Shown here one piece after another: positions 1 to 7,823 of a stretch of 64,000 nucleotides of DNA. Source of the DNA: Nocardioides sp. QY071 (GTDB lineage: Bacteria > Actinomycetota > Actinomycetes > Propionibacteriales > Nocardioidaceae); assembly GCF_029961765.1 (NCBI RefSeq), contig NZ_CP124681.1, positions 4,774,001 through 4,838,000 on the forward strand, given 5' to 3'. The notes under the pieces were generated by a model. It saw only the letters and a program-made list of their open reading frames with translations, had not been told where the DNA came from and made no database searches. Within the stretch, counting starts at the first letter, position 1; each line of letters begins with the position of its first letter. A program made the translations under genes and the position numbers.

Positions 1-251
1 GCGACGCCGATCGAGCCGGCCAGGAAGCGGAACTCGTTGACCACGAACGCCACCGGCCGCCCGCGCACCGTGCCGCGGCCGGTCAGCACCGACTCGTCCG
101 TCCCGGCCTTCTCCGCGGCGGCGCGCAGCTCGGCCCGGTAGTCCTCGCCGTGCCCGCTGATGTCGACCGGCGTGTCCCACGACTCGTAGGAGCCCTCGTC
201 CAGGACGAGGTCGATCAGCTCGCGGGCGGTCCAGCGTCGGGGCGTGCTCAT
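1..251 (-). CDS. Acyl-CoA carboxylase carboxyltransferase subunit, N-terminal part (cut by window start)
   Basis: Only the first 83 codons are in the window, starting at ATG 251. The protein opens MSTPRRWTAREL, continues with LIDLVLDEGSYESWDTP and ends near EFRFLAGSIGV. This matches the N-terminal carboxyltransferase fold of AccD/PccB-type subunits, which move the carboxyl group from carboxybiotin to acetyl- or propionyl-CoA. The catalytic oxyanion-hole regions and the C-terminal half lie outside, so acetyl-CoA and propionyl-CoA types cannot be separated. It is divergent from the lipid-kinase gene that follows, leaving a 68-nt gap for both promoters. Confidence 0.75.
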   Translation of the reverse strand, partial: MSTPRRWTARELIDLVLDEGSYESWDTPVDISGHGEDYRAELRAAAEKAGTDESVLTGRGTVRGRPVAFVVNEFRFLAGSIGV

Positions 252-319
252 GACGCGGATACAACCACGGCCGCGCCCGGGGTACGTCGGCAAGTTCTGC
301 CAATGCCTAGGGTGGGCGC

Positions 320-1210
320 GTGGCCACGAGACTGCTGCTGATCACCAACGGCGAGGCCGGTACGGCGGACCGGGAGGCCGTCGACGCCGCGCTCGCGGTG
401 CTCCGGGAGGGCGCCGAGGTCGAGGTGGCCGCCACCTCCTCCGAGGATGAGCTCGACGACGTGCTGGAGGACGCGGGCGACCGCAGGATCGTGGTTGCCG
501 GCGGGGACGGCAGCATCCACGCGGTGGTGCAGGCGCTGCACTCCCGCGGCGACCTGGCCGGCAGGGAGCTCGCCCTGGTCCCGCTCGGGACCGGCAACGA
601 CTTCGCCCGCACGCTCGGCCTGCCGCTCGAGCCCGAGGAGGCGGCGCGGGTGGTGCTGGCGGGCACCCCGCGGCCCACGGACCTGGTCGTCGACGAGGAC
701 GGCCAGGTGACCGTCAACAGCGTGCACCTCGGCGCCGGCGCGGAGGCGGGCAAGCGGGGTGCGCGGTGGAAGGAGCGGCTGGGCCGGGTGGGCTACCCGA
801 TCGGGGCGCTGCAGACCGCGATCAACCCGCCGAGCCTGCGGGTCCGGGTGGAGGTCGACGGCGAGGTGGTCGTCGACGTCGACCAGCCGGTGCTCATGGT
901 GGCCGTCGGCAACGGCGCCTCGGTCGGCGGCGGCACCGAGCTCACCCCCGACGCCGAGCCGCACGACGGCGAGGTCGACGTGCTGATCGCGACGCCGCGC
1001 GGTCCTCTCGCACGGCTGGGCTACCTGGTCCGGCTCCCGTTCGCACGGCACGAGGAGCACCGCGACGTCCGGATCCTGCGGGGCCGCACGGTGCGGGTCA
1101 GCGGGACCGCGTTCGAGTGCAACAGCGACGGCGAGATCGACGGGCCGGTGCGGTCGCGGACGTGGCGGGTGCAGCCGGCGGCGTACGCGATGGTGGTCCC
1201 CCACCTCTAG
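320..1210 (+). CDS. YegS/DagK-type diacylglycerol or lipid kinase
   Basis: 296 aa from GTG 320. The nucleotide-binding signature GGDGS is at residues 61-65 and GTGNDFAR at 90-97, both hallmarks of the DAGK catalytic domain. The C-terminal half has the beta-rich lipid-binding pattern of YegS/BmrU proteins (GNGASVGGGTELTPDA). Family members phosphorylate diacylglycerol or related lipids at the inner membrane face to recycle lipid for phosphatidic acid synthesis; the substrate here is not visible. Length is normal (about 290-310 aa). No strong Shine-Dalgarno is seen. It ends 19 nt before the probable lysS start, so the two may be co-transcribed. Confidence 0.85.
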   Translation: MATRLLLITNGEAGTADREAVDAALAVLREGAEVEVAATSSEDELDDVLEDAGDRRIVVAGGDGSIHAVVQALHSRGDLAGRELALVPLGTGNDFARTLGLPLEPEEAARVVLAGTPRPTDLVVDEDGQVTVNSVHLGAGAEAGKRGARWKERLGRVGYPIGALQTAINPPSLRVRVEVDGEVVVDVDQPVLMVAVGNGASVGGGTELTPDAEPHDGEVDVLIATPRGPLARLGYLVRLPFARHEEHRDVRILRGRTVRVSGTAFECNSDGEIDGPVRSRTWRVQPAAYAMVVPHL

Positions 1211-1229
1211 CGCAATAGGCTTGGGCGCC

Positions 1230-2918
1230 GTGGCACGTGGACAGAGCAACCAGCAGCAGGACCCCGCCGACTGGGTGACCCGGACCGCCGACCTGGCGCT
1301 GCGGCACGCCGAGCAGGTCAACGGCGGCACCCTGCCCGACCTGGTCACCTGCGCGTCCGGGATCAGCCCGTCCGGGCCGATCCACCTCGGCAACCTGCGC
1401 GAGTTCCTCACCGTCCACTTCGTGGCCGAGGAGATCCGGCGCCGCGGCATCAACGTGCGCCACCTGCACAGCTGGGACGACTACGACCGGTTCCGCAAGG
1501 TGCCGGCCGGCATCGACACCGCCTGGAACGAGCACATCGGCCGCCCGCTGTCCGCCGTCCCCGACCCGACGGGCGAGTTCGCCAACTGGGGCGAGCGCTA
1601 CAAGGCGCCCCTGCGTGCCGCGCTCGTCGAGATGGGCTGCGACATGGTCGAGGTCGACCAGACCGCGATGTACCGCTCCGGCGCCTACCGGGAGCAGGTG
1701 CTCACCGCGATCCGCAAGCGCGACGAGATCGAGGCCGTGATGGCGCGCTTCCGCACCAAGAAGGTCGAGAGCGGCGACGCCCCGGACGCCGATGAGGACG
1801 AGGGCCACGGCGCCAGCGAGGACCTCGCCCGGTTCCCCTACAAGCCGTACTGCCGCGGTTGCGGACGCGACACGGTCACCCTGACGTCCTACGACGACGA
1901 GACGACCGACCTCGCCTACACCTGCGACGTGTGCGGCGACTCCTACGTCACCAACGTCGCCACGCAGGACGAGGGCAAGCTGGTCTGGAAGGTCGACTGG
2001 CCGATGCGCTGGACCTTCGAGGGCGTGCACTTCGAGCCCGGCGGCGTCGACCACGCCTCGCCCGGTTCGTCGTACACCGTCGGCAAGGAGATCGTGGGCC
2101 CCATCTTCGGCGGCACCGCCCCGTCGTTCGTCGGCTACTCGTTCGTCGGCGTCGCCGGCATGCCGAAGATGTCGTCGTCCAAGGGCGGCGTGCCCACCGC
2201 GGCCGAGGCGCTGCGGATCCTCGAGGCGCCGATCCTGCGCTGGCTCTACGCGCGCCGGCAGCCCAAGCAGGCGTTCAACGTCGACTTCGGGCAGGAGGTG
2301 CTGCGCCTGTACGACGAGTGGGACGCCCTGACGAAGAAGGCCGCGATCCCGGAGAAGCGGGACGCCGCCGTGCTCGCCTGGGAGCGGGCCTCCGCGACGT
2401 CGACGGCGGGCACGCTGCCGACCCCGGCGGTCGTCGTACCGTTCCGGATGCTGTCGTCGGTCGCCGACGTCACCGCCGGCTCGCGGGAGATCACCGCGCG
2501 CACCGTCGGCGCCTCGGAGGCGGACCTCGAGCCGCGGCTGGCGAAGGCCGCCACCTGGATCACCGAGTACGTCGACCCGGAGGAGCGCACGACGGTCCGC
2601 GAGGCCGCCGACACCGACCGGCTGGCGTCGCTGTCGGAGCAGGAGGAGGCGTGGCTCGGGCTCCTGGTCAAGCGGCTCGCGGCCGCCTTCGACGCCGCCG
2701 ACCAGGTCGACGGGCTCACCACGGTGATCTACGGCGTGCCCAAGATCGCCCGCGGGCTGACGCTCGACGACGCCCCGACCGACGAGGTCAAGGCCGACCA
2801 GAAGGCGTTCTTCAAGCTGCTCTACCACCTGCTCGTCGACGCCGAGCGTGGTCCGCGGCTGCCCACGCTGTTCGCCGCCCTGGGGCACGACAAGGTGCGC
2901 TCGCTGCTCGTTCCCTGA
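1230..2918 (+). CDS. lysS: Lysyl-tRNA synthetase, class I (archaeal type)
   Basis: 562 aa if GTG 1230 is used; an in-frame TTG at 1221 would add three residues. It attaches lysine to tRNA-Lys. The class I signatures are visible: HLGN (residues 52-55) in the SGPIHLGN context, and KMSSSKG (313-319), the KMSKS loop. Between them are two CxxC pairs (CRGC and CDVC), as in the zinc-binding insertion of class I LysRS. The alpha-helical anticodon-binding region fills the C-terminus. Most bacteria use an unrelated class II LysRS; class I enzymes occur in archaea, spirochaetes, alphaproteobacteria and some actinobacteria. Whether a class II copy exists elsewhere cannot be seen. Confidence 0.93.
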   Translation: MARGQSNQQQDPADWVTRTADLALRHAEQVNGGTLPDLVTCASGISPSGPIHLGNLREFLTVHFVAEEIRRRGINVRHLHSWDDYDRFRKVPAGIDTAWNEHIGRPLSAVPDPTGEFANWGERYKAPLRAALVEMGCDMVEVDQTAMYRSGAYREQVLTAIRKRDEIEAVMARFRTKKVESGDAPDADEDEGHGASEDLARFPYKPYCRGCGRDTVTLTSYDDETTDLAYTCDVCGDSYVTNVATQDEGKLVWKVDWPMRWTFEGVHFEPGGVDHASPGSSYTVGKEIVGPIFGGTAPSFVGYSFVGVAGMPKMSSSKGGVPTAAEALRILEAPILRWLYARRQPKQAFNVDFGQEVLRLYDEWDALTKKAAIPEKRDAAVLAWERASATSTAGTLPTPAVVVPFRMLSSVADVTAGSREITARTVGASEADLEPRLAKAATWITEYVDPEERTTVREAADTDRLASLSEQEEAWLGLLVKRLAAAFDAADQVDGLTTVIYGVPKIARGLTLDDAPTDEVKADQKAFFKLLYHLLVDAERGPRLPTLFAALGHDKVRSLLVP

Positions 2919-2995
2919 GGATTTCTCCGAAATCCGCGTGATGAACGCCGCCGGACCCCGTCCGGACTGGTGAACGTCTCGGACAAGGAGCTCTC

Positions 2996-3169
2996 ATGCG
3001 AACCACGCCCATGACCCAGAAGCACCGCGCGACGGAGCCGGTGCCGGCGGCCGACCGCCCCGCCGCGACCCGCGCCCACCGGGGCTCGCGCGCCACGGAC
3101 CTGCCGATCGCGGCCGCGCTCGGCCTGATCCTGTTGGTCGTCGCGGCCTGGTTGGCCGTGCGGGGCTGA
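2996..3169 (+). CDS. Small single-pass membrane protein, 57 aa
   Basis: ATG 2996 is preceded by AAGGAG (2985-2990) with a 5-nt spacer, the best ribosome binding site in this stretch, which argues for a real gene. The protein has a polar Arg/Ala/Thr-rich N-terminal 35 residues, then one hydrophobic segment (about residues 37-54, LPIAAALGLILLVVAAWLAV) and a charged RG end, the layout of a tail-anchored small membrane protein. No family recognised. It lies 77 nt after lysS and could have its own promoter. It may be part of a set with the tiny reading frame that follows one base later. Confidence 0.6.
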   Translation: MRTTPMTQKHRATEPVPAADRPAATRAHRGSRATDLPIAAALGLILLVVAAWLAVRG

Positions 3170-3170
3170 C

Positions 3171-3251
3171 GTGAAGCTCTGGCTGCCGTCGCTCGGCGCG
3201 GCGCTGAACGCGCTGGTCATCGCCCCGGTCCGGCGGCTCGTGCGTCACTGA
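3171..3251 (+). CDS. Possible 26-aa membrane microprotein
   Basis: GTG 3171 begins one base after the stop of the 57-aa gene. The product is VKLWLPSLGAALNALVIAPV followed by RRLVRH: a short amphipathic or hydrophobic helix with a basic tail. The close coupling to a gene with an excellent ribosome binding site is the only support. Its last codons lie inside a strong hairpin (3231-3261), which would be unusual for a well-translated gene. Chance is quite possible. Confidence 0.25.
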   Translation: MKLWLPSLGAALNALVIAPVRRLVRH

Positions 3252-3288
3252 CGAGCCGCCGGCTGGGCTCAGGTCGGCTCAGCCCAGC
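3231..3288. terminator. Hairpin pair between convergent small-protein gene and DUF3151 gene
   Basis: CGGCGGCTCGT (3231-3241) and ACGAGCCGCCG (3251-3261) form a perfect 11-bp stem with a 9-nt loop. A second inverted repeat, GCTGGGCT (3262-3269) and AGCCCAGC (3281-3288), follows directly and overlaps the DUF3151 stop codon. There is no T-tract on either strand. The position between convergent genes fits a bidirectional transcription end. Confidence 0.5.
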
Positions 3289-3701
3289 AGCTCGTCGTAC
3301 GCCGTCGGGCTGGAGTCGCGCAGGAACGCGGAGCAGCGCTCCCACTCGTCGGTCTCACCGATCGCGCGGGCGGCGAGGGCGAGGAGCCCGAGCGCGCGCA
3401 GGAAGCCGCGGTTCGGCTCGTGCTCCCACGGCACCGGCCCGTTGCCCTTCCAGCCGTTGCGGCGCAGCAGGTCGAGCGAGCGGTGGTAGCCGACGCGGGA
3501 GTAGGCGTAGACCGTCACGTCGTCGGCCCCGCCGTCGCGGGCCTGCTCGGCCAGGGTCGCCCAGGCGAGGGGCGACGACGGCAGGCGGCGTACGACGTCC
3601 GCGGGGGCCTTGCCCTCCGCGAGGAGCGCCTCGGCGGGGTCGACGGGCAGGTGGGTGGGCGGGGGGCCGGCCATCAGGTCGGCGCCGGGCGTGATGCTCA
3701 T
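3279..3701 (-). CDS. DUF3151 family protein
   Basis: About 140 aa from ATG 3701; an ATG at 3710 would give MGPMSIT at the start. It carries the conserved pattern of this actinobacterial family: an N-terminal LPVDPAEALLAEG segment, SPLAWATLAEQA, VTVYAYSRVGYHRSLDLLRRNGWKG and a C-terminal SPTAYDELL. The function is not known. DUF3151 genes often lie near fructose-bisphosphate aldolase in actinobacteria (recalled, not checked), and fba is about 3 kb away here. The 5' region abuts the divergent MFS gene, so the promoters share roughly 60 nt. Confidence 0.75.
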   Translation of the reverse strand: MSITPGADLMAGPPPTHLPVDPAEALLAEGKAPADVVRRLPSSPLAWATLAEQARDGGADDVTVYAYSRVGYHRSLDLLRRNGWKGNGPVPWEHEPNRGFLRALGLLALAARAIGETDEWERCSAFLRDSSPTAYDELLG

Positions 3702-3760
3702 GGGCCCCATTCTGGCGCGGGCGGGAAGCAGTGTCGGCGTCCGGGTGTTGACTTGTCTTC

Positions 3761-5242
3761 GTGACCCAGAGTGCATCCACCTCCCCCGCGGCGAGCGCGC
3801 CCCCGGCGGCCGAGAGCAACCCGTGGCCGGCCCTGTGGGCCCTGGTCATCGGGTTCTTCATGATCCTGGTCGACCTGACGATCGTCACGGTCGCGACGCC
3901 GACGATCATCGAAGACCTCGACGCATCGGTCAACGACGTCGTGTGGGTCACCAGCGCCTACATGCTGGCGTACGCCGTCCCGGTGCTGATCACGGGACGC
4001 CTCGGTGACCGCTTCGGTTCGAAGTACCTCTACCTCGCCGGCCTCACGGTGTTCACGCTCGCCTCCCTGTGGTGCGGCCTGACCACGACGGTCGAGGCGC
4101 TGATCCTGGCCCGCGTCGTGCAGGGCTTCGGCGCCTCGATGATGACGCCGCAGACGATGGCGATCATCACCCGCATCTTCCCGCCGGCCAAGCGGGGCAG
4201 CGCGATGGCGGTCTGGGGGGCCACTGCCGGCGTGGCGATGGTGGTCGGCCCGATCCTGGGTGGCGTGCTCACCGACGGCCTGGGCTGGGAGTGGATCTTC
4301 TTCGTCAACATCCCGGTCGGCCTGGTCGCCTTCGTCATGGCCTGGCGCCTGGTCCCCGCCCTGCCCACCCACGCTCACAAGTTCGACTGGCTCGGCGTCG
4401 CCCTGTCGGGCGCGGCCATGTTCCTGCTCTGCTTCGGCATCCAGGAGGGCCACCAGATGGACTGGGCCGGCTGGATCATCGCCATGATCGCCGGTGGCCT
4501 CGCCCTGTTCGTCGCGTTCGTGCTGTGGCAGCGGTTCAACCGTGCTGAGCCGCTGGTGCCGCTCAGCCTGTTCAAGGACCGCAACTTCTCGGTGTCCAAC
4601 GTCGCGATCATGTGCATGGGCTCGATCGGCGCGTCGTTCGGCTTCCCGCTGATGCTCTACGCCCAGGCCGTCCGCGGCAACTCCCCCACCCAGGCGGCGC
4701 TGCTGATGCTGCCGATGGCCGTGATGTCGATCTTCCTGGCCCAGCCCGTTGGCAAGCTCACCGACCGGATGCACCCTCGCCAGGTCCTCGGCTTCGGCTT
4801 CGCGGTCAGCCTGGTCGGCTTCCTGCTGCTGATGTGGCGCCTGGAGCCGGGCATCTCCGTGTGGGAGATCGCCGTGCCCATGGGCGTCATCGGCATCGGG
4901 AACGCCTTCATCTGGGCCCCCACCGCCGCCACTGCCAACCGCAACCTTCCGATCCAGCTGGCCGGCGCGGGCGCGGGCGTCTACAACGCCACCCGCCAGG
5001 TCGGCTCGGTGCTCGGCGCGGCCGCGATCGCCGTCCTCATGGACAGCCGCCTCGCCCACTACCTCCCCGGCGCCGCCGCCCACGGCGACGCCGGCGCCGC
5101 CCGGATCCCCGACCCGCACGTGGCCGAGCTGTTCAGCAAGGCGATGCAGCAGTCGCTGTGGCTGCCCGCGGTGATGTACGCCGTCGGCCTGGTCGCGGTG
5201 ATGTTCTACGAGAAGCCGCGGCACGAGGGGTTCGGGCACTGA
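3761..5242 (+). CDS. MFS drug/solute exporter, DHA2 (EmrB/QacA) family
   Basis: 493 aa from GTG 3761. The length and spacing of hydrophobic segments fit the 14-helix DHA2 architecture. MFS motif A is GRLGDRFGSK in the loop after TM2, and the antiporter motif C is GATAGVAMVVGPILGG in TM5; early DLTIVTVATPTI is typical EmrB/QacA. Such proteins export drugs, lipophilic cations or cell-wall intermediates by proton antiport. No TetR or MarR regulator is adjacent, so the substrate cannot be inferred. It ends at the large double palindrome shared with ilvA. Confidence 0.88.
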   Translation: MTQSASTSPAASAPPAAESNPWPALWALVIGFFMILVDLTIVTVATPTIIEDLDASVNDVVWVTSAYMLAYAVPVLITGRLGDRFGSKYLYLAGLTVFTLASLWCGLTTTVEALILARVVQGFGASMMTPQTMAIITRIFPPAKRGSAMAVWGATAGVAMVVGPILGGVLTDGLGWEWIFFVNIPVGLVAFVMAWRLVPALPTHAHKFDWLGVALSGAAMFLLCFGIQEGHQMDWAGWIIAMIAGGLALFVAFVLWQRFNRAEPLVPLSLFKDRNFSVSNVAIMCMGSIGASFGFPLMLYAQAVRGNSPTQAALLMLPMAVMSIFLAQPVGKLTDRMHPRQVLGFGFAVSLVGFLLLMWRLEPGISVWEIAVPMGVIGIGNAFIWAPTAATANRNLPIQLAGAGAGVYNATRQVGSVLGAAAIAVLMDSRLAHYLPGAAAHGDAGAARIPDPHVAELFSKAMQQSLWLPAVMYAVGLVAVMFYEKPRHEGFGH

Positions 5243-5260
5243 GCTCGGATTTCAGGCGGC

Positions 5261-5331
5261 CGCCAGTTTCACCGGCCGGCCGGTGAAACTGGCGCTGGGA
5301 CGAGGAAGCTTCCTCGTCCCAGCGCCAGTTT
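5261..5331. terminator. Double palindrome sharing one arm, between convergent MFS and ilvA
   Basis: A perfect 34-bp palindrome (5261-5294) centred on GGCCGGCC overlaps a perfect 46-bp palindrome (5286-5331) centred on a HindIII site AAGCTT. They share AAACTGGCG (5286-5294). The sequence is arm CGCCAGTTT, hairpin tip, shared arm AAACTGGCG, second tip, arm CGCCAGTTT. In RNA the shared arm can pair with only one partner, so two alternative folds exist. The second stem ends in TTTT (5329-5332), so it could act as an intrinsic terminator on the + strand. The same plan occurs at the insertion-sequence site near 21.4 kb. Confidence 0.7.
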
Positions 5332-5348
5332 TGTCGTCCAGGCTCCCG

Positions 5349-6671
5349 TCAGGAGAGCACGAACCCGAACAGCGGGCTGTCCGGCGGCACCTTCTCGACC
5401 CGCAGCCGCGACTCCTCCATCCTGGCCAGCAGCCCGGGGAGGTCGGCGGGCGACTGCATCTCGATGCCGACCAGGGCGGGCCCGGTCTCGCGGTTGTTGC
5501 GCTTGGTGTACTCGAAGAGCGTGATGTCGTCGTCGGGCCCCAGCACGTCGTCGAGGAAGCGCCGCAGGGCACCCGGCTCCTGCGGGAACTCGATGAGGAA
5601 GTAGTGCTTGAGGCCCTCGTGGACCAGGGCCCGCTCGACGATGTCGGCGTAGCGGGAGACGTCGTTGTTGCCGCCGGAGACGACCACGACGACCCGGCTG
5701 CCGGGGGCGAGCGCCTCCAAGCCCTCCCGGCCGGGAAGGCGGAGCGCCGCGGGCGCCAACGCGCCGGCGGGCTCGGCGATGATGCCGTCGACCTGGTAGA
5801 GGTCGAGCATCTCGACGCAGATCAGGCCCTCGGGCACGGCGACCGCGGACAGGTCGACCGAGGCGCGGGCGGAGGCGACGGCGCGGTAGGTGAGGTCACC
5901 GACGCGGCGTACGGCGGCACCGTCGACGAACGGGTCGACGGAGCCGAGCTCGACCGGGCCACCGGCGGCCAGGGCCGCGGCGAGGGAGGCGGCACCGGCG
6001 GGCTCGGCGGCGAGGACGCGTACACCGGGCAGCCGCTCGGCGAGGACGGTGAGGGAGCCGGCGATCAGGCCGGCGCCGCCGACCGGGAGCACGAGCGCGT
6101 CGGGCTGCCAGCCGAGCGCGGCGGACTGGGCGAGGATCTCGGCGGCGACCGTGCCCTGGCCGGCGATGATCCCGGGGTGGTCGAAGGCGGGGACGACGCT
6201 CGCGCCCGAGGCGGCGGCGAAGTCGGCGGCGGCGACGGCCGCGTCGTCGTACTGGTCGCCGGCGATGACGACCTCGACCTGGTCACCGCCGAGGGCGGCG
6301 ACCCGGTCGCGCTTCTGCCGTGGGGTGGTGCGGGGCAGGAAGATCGTGGCGTGCACGCCGGCCCGGGCGCAAGCGAACGCGACGCCCTGGGCGTGGTTGC
6401 CGGCGCTCGCGCAGGTCACGCCCCGGGCCCGCTCCTCCTCGGAGAGCCCGGCGAGCACGGTGTAGGCGCCGCGGGCCTTGTAGGAGCGGACCGGGGTGAG
6501 GTCCTCGCGCTTGAGCCAGACGTCGTACCCGGTCAGTGCGGAGAGCCGGTCGGCCCGCTGCAGCGGGGTCGGCGGGATGACCGCGTCGAGCAGGCCGGCC
6601 GCCCGGTCGACGTCCGCCGCGGTGGGGAGCCCGGGGTCTCGTGACGGTCGCTGCGCGACCTCCTCGACCAC
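5349..6671 (-). CDS. ilvA: Threonine ammonia-lyase (threonine deaminase)
   Basis: 440 aa from GTG 6671. It converts threonine to 2-oxobutanoate, the first step toward isoleucine. The PLP lysine lies in VRSYKARGAY (K65), with SAGNHAQGVA and SGGNND further on. A C-terminal ACT-like regulatory domain follows (HYFLIEFPQEPGALRRFL). The start is supported by GAGG 9-6 nt upstream, overlapping the fba stop 8 nt away, so ilvA is probably translated with fba. The first 13 residues (VVEEVAQRPSRDP) are not family sequence: they come from a repeat also present in grpE, which here supplies the start codon. Confidence 0.9.
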   Translation of the reverse strand: MVEEVAQRPSRDPGLPTAADVDRAAGLLDAVIPPTPLQRADRLSALTGYDVWLKREDLTPVRSYKARGAYTVLAGLSEEERARGVTCASAGNHAQGVAFACARAGVHATIFLPRTTPRQKRDRVAALGGDQVEVVIAGDQYDDAAVAAADFAAASGASVVPAFDHPGIIAGQGTVAAEILAQSAALGWQPDALVLPVGGAGLIAGSLTVLAERLPGVRVLAAEPAGAASLAAALAAGGPVELGSVDPFVDGAAVRRVGDLTYRAVASARASVDLSAVAVPEGLICVEMLDLYQVDGIIAEPAGALAPAALRLPGREGLEALAPGSRVVVVVSGGNNDVSRYADIVERALVHEGLKHYFLIEFPQEPGALRRFLDDVLGPDDDITLFEYTKRNNRETGPALVGIEMQSPADLPGLLARMEESRLRVEKVPPDSPLFGFVLS

Positions 6672-6675
6672 CGGT
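6634..6675. repeat. In-frame coding repeat (copy in ilvA)
   Basis: About 40 bp reading, on the + strand, GGTCTCGTGACGGTCGCTG followed by CGCGACCTCCTCGACCACCG. It is nearly identical to 39168-39209 in grpE. On the minus strand it encodes VVEEVAQRPSRDP at the IlvA N-terminus; the grpE copy encodes VEEVAQQPSRDP in the same phase. The unit contains internal dyads (GTCGCTGCGCGAC in this copy, TCTCGAGA in the other). This is a mobile or recombining short repeat tolerated inside genes. Confidence 0.7.
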
Positions 6676-6678
6676 GCC

Positions 6679-7710
6679 TCAGCCGACGGACTTGCCGGCC
6701 GAGCGCAGGTTCTCGGTGGCCTCGACGATGCGGGCGGCCATGCCGGCCTCGGCGGCCTTGCCCCAGGCACGCGGGTCGTAGGCCTTCTTGTCGCCGACCT
6801 CGCCGTCGACCTTCAGGACACCGTCGTAGTTGCGGAACATGTGGTCCGCGGCGGGCCGGGTGAAGGCGTACTGCGTGTCGGTGTCGATGTTCATCTTCAC
6901 CACGCCGTAGTCGACCGCGGCGGCGATCTCCGCAGGCGTGGAGCCGGAGCCGCCGTGGAAGACGAGGTCGAAGGGCCGGGCACCGTCGGCGAGGCCGAGC
7001 TCGGCGACGACCGCGGCCTGCGCGTCGCGCAGGATCTCGGGACGCAGCTTGACGTTGCCGGGCTTGTAGACGCCGTGCACGTTGCCGAAGGTCAGGGCCG
7101 TCAGGTAGCGGCCCTTCTCGCCGATCCCGAGCGCCCGCACGGTGGCGAGGGCGTCCTCGGGGGTGGTGTAGAGCTTCTCGTCGATCGCACCGACGACGCC
7201 GTCCTCCTCACCACCGACGACGCCGACCTCGATCTCGAGGATCACGTTGGCCGCGGCGGCCTTCGCGAGCAGCTCCTCGGCGATCTGCAGGTTCTCGTCG
7301 AGCGGTACGGCGGACCCGTCCCACATGTGCGACTGGAACAGCGGCGCCTCGCCCCGGGCGACGCGCTCGGCCGAGATGGCGAGCAGCGGCCGGACGAAGC
7401 CGTCGAGCTTGTCCTTGGGGCAGTGGTCGGTGTGCAGCGCGATGTTGACCGGGTAGTTCTTGGCGACCTCGGCGGCGTACGCGGCGAAGGCGACCGACCC
7501 GGTGACCATGTCCTTGACGGACGGGCCGGAGAGGTACTCCGCGCCGCCGGTCGAGACCTGCAGGATGCCGTCGGAGCCGGCGTCGGCGAAGCCCTTGAGC
7601 GCCGCGTTGAGGGTCTGCGACGACGTGACGTTGATGGCCGGGAAGGCGAACGAGCCGGCCTTCGCGGCGTCGAGCATCTCGGCGTACTTCTCAGGGGTGG
7701 CGATGGGCAT
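6679..7710 (-). CDS. fba: Fructose-bisphosphate aldolase, class II
   Basis: 343 aa from ATG 7710, with GGAG 8 nt upstream on the minus strand. It cleaves fructose-1,6-bisphosphate to DHAP and glyceraldehyde-3-phosphate in glycolysis and runs in reverse in gluconeogenesis. Class II metal-site residues are visible: ALHTDHCPKD (catalytic Asp95, zinc-ligand His96), TFGNVHGVYKPG, FHGGSGST and NIDTDTQYAF, the Zn- and phosphate-binding loops. Length is normal. It is the first gene of a likely fba-ilvA transcript and divergent from the membrane gene at 7824; the 113-nt gap must hold both promoters. Confidence 0.95.
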   Translation of the reverse strand: MPIATPEKYAEMLDAAKAGSFAFPAINVTSSQTLNAALKGFADAGSDGILQVSTGGAEYLSGPSVKDMVTGSVAFAAYAAEVAKNYPVNIALHTDHCPKDKLDGFVRPLLAISAERVARGEAPLFQSHMWDGSAVPLDENLQIAEELLAKAAAANVILEIEVGVVGGEEDGVVGAIDEKLYTTPEDALATVRALGIGEKGRYLTALTFGNVHGVYKPGNVKLRPEILRDAQAAVVAELGLADGARPFDLVFHGGSGSTPAEIAAAVDYGVVKMNIDTDTQYAFTRPAADHMFRNYDGVLKVDGEVGDKKAYDPRAWGKAAEAGMAARIVEATENLRSAGKSVG

Positions 7711-7823
7711 GCGATTGGCTCCTGCGCAGGGTGCGGTGACGTCCACCTCAACCTACCGTGACAACCGATCGCTGTCGGCGTGCGTATCCCTGCTTGAGTG
7801 AACCCCCCACCCCTGGAGGACCG

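Noticed and set aside
1098..2888. 596-codon open frame antisense to lysS
   Set aside because: It mirrors the lysS frame in GC-rich codons, has no family-like motif, and lysS carries both class I signatures.
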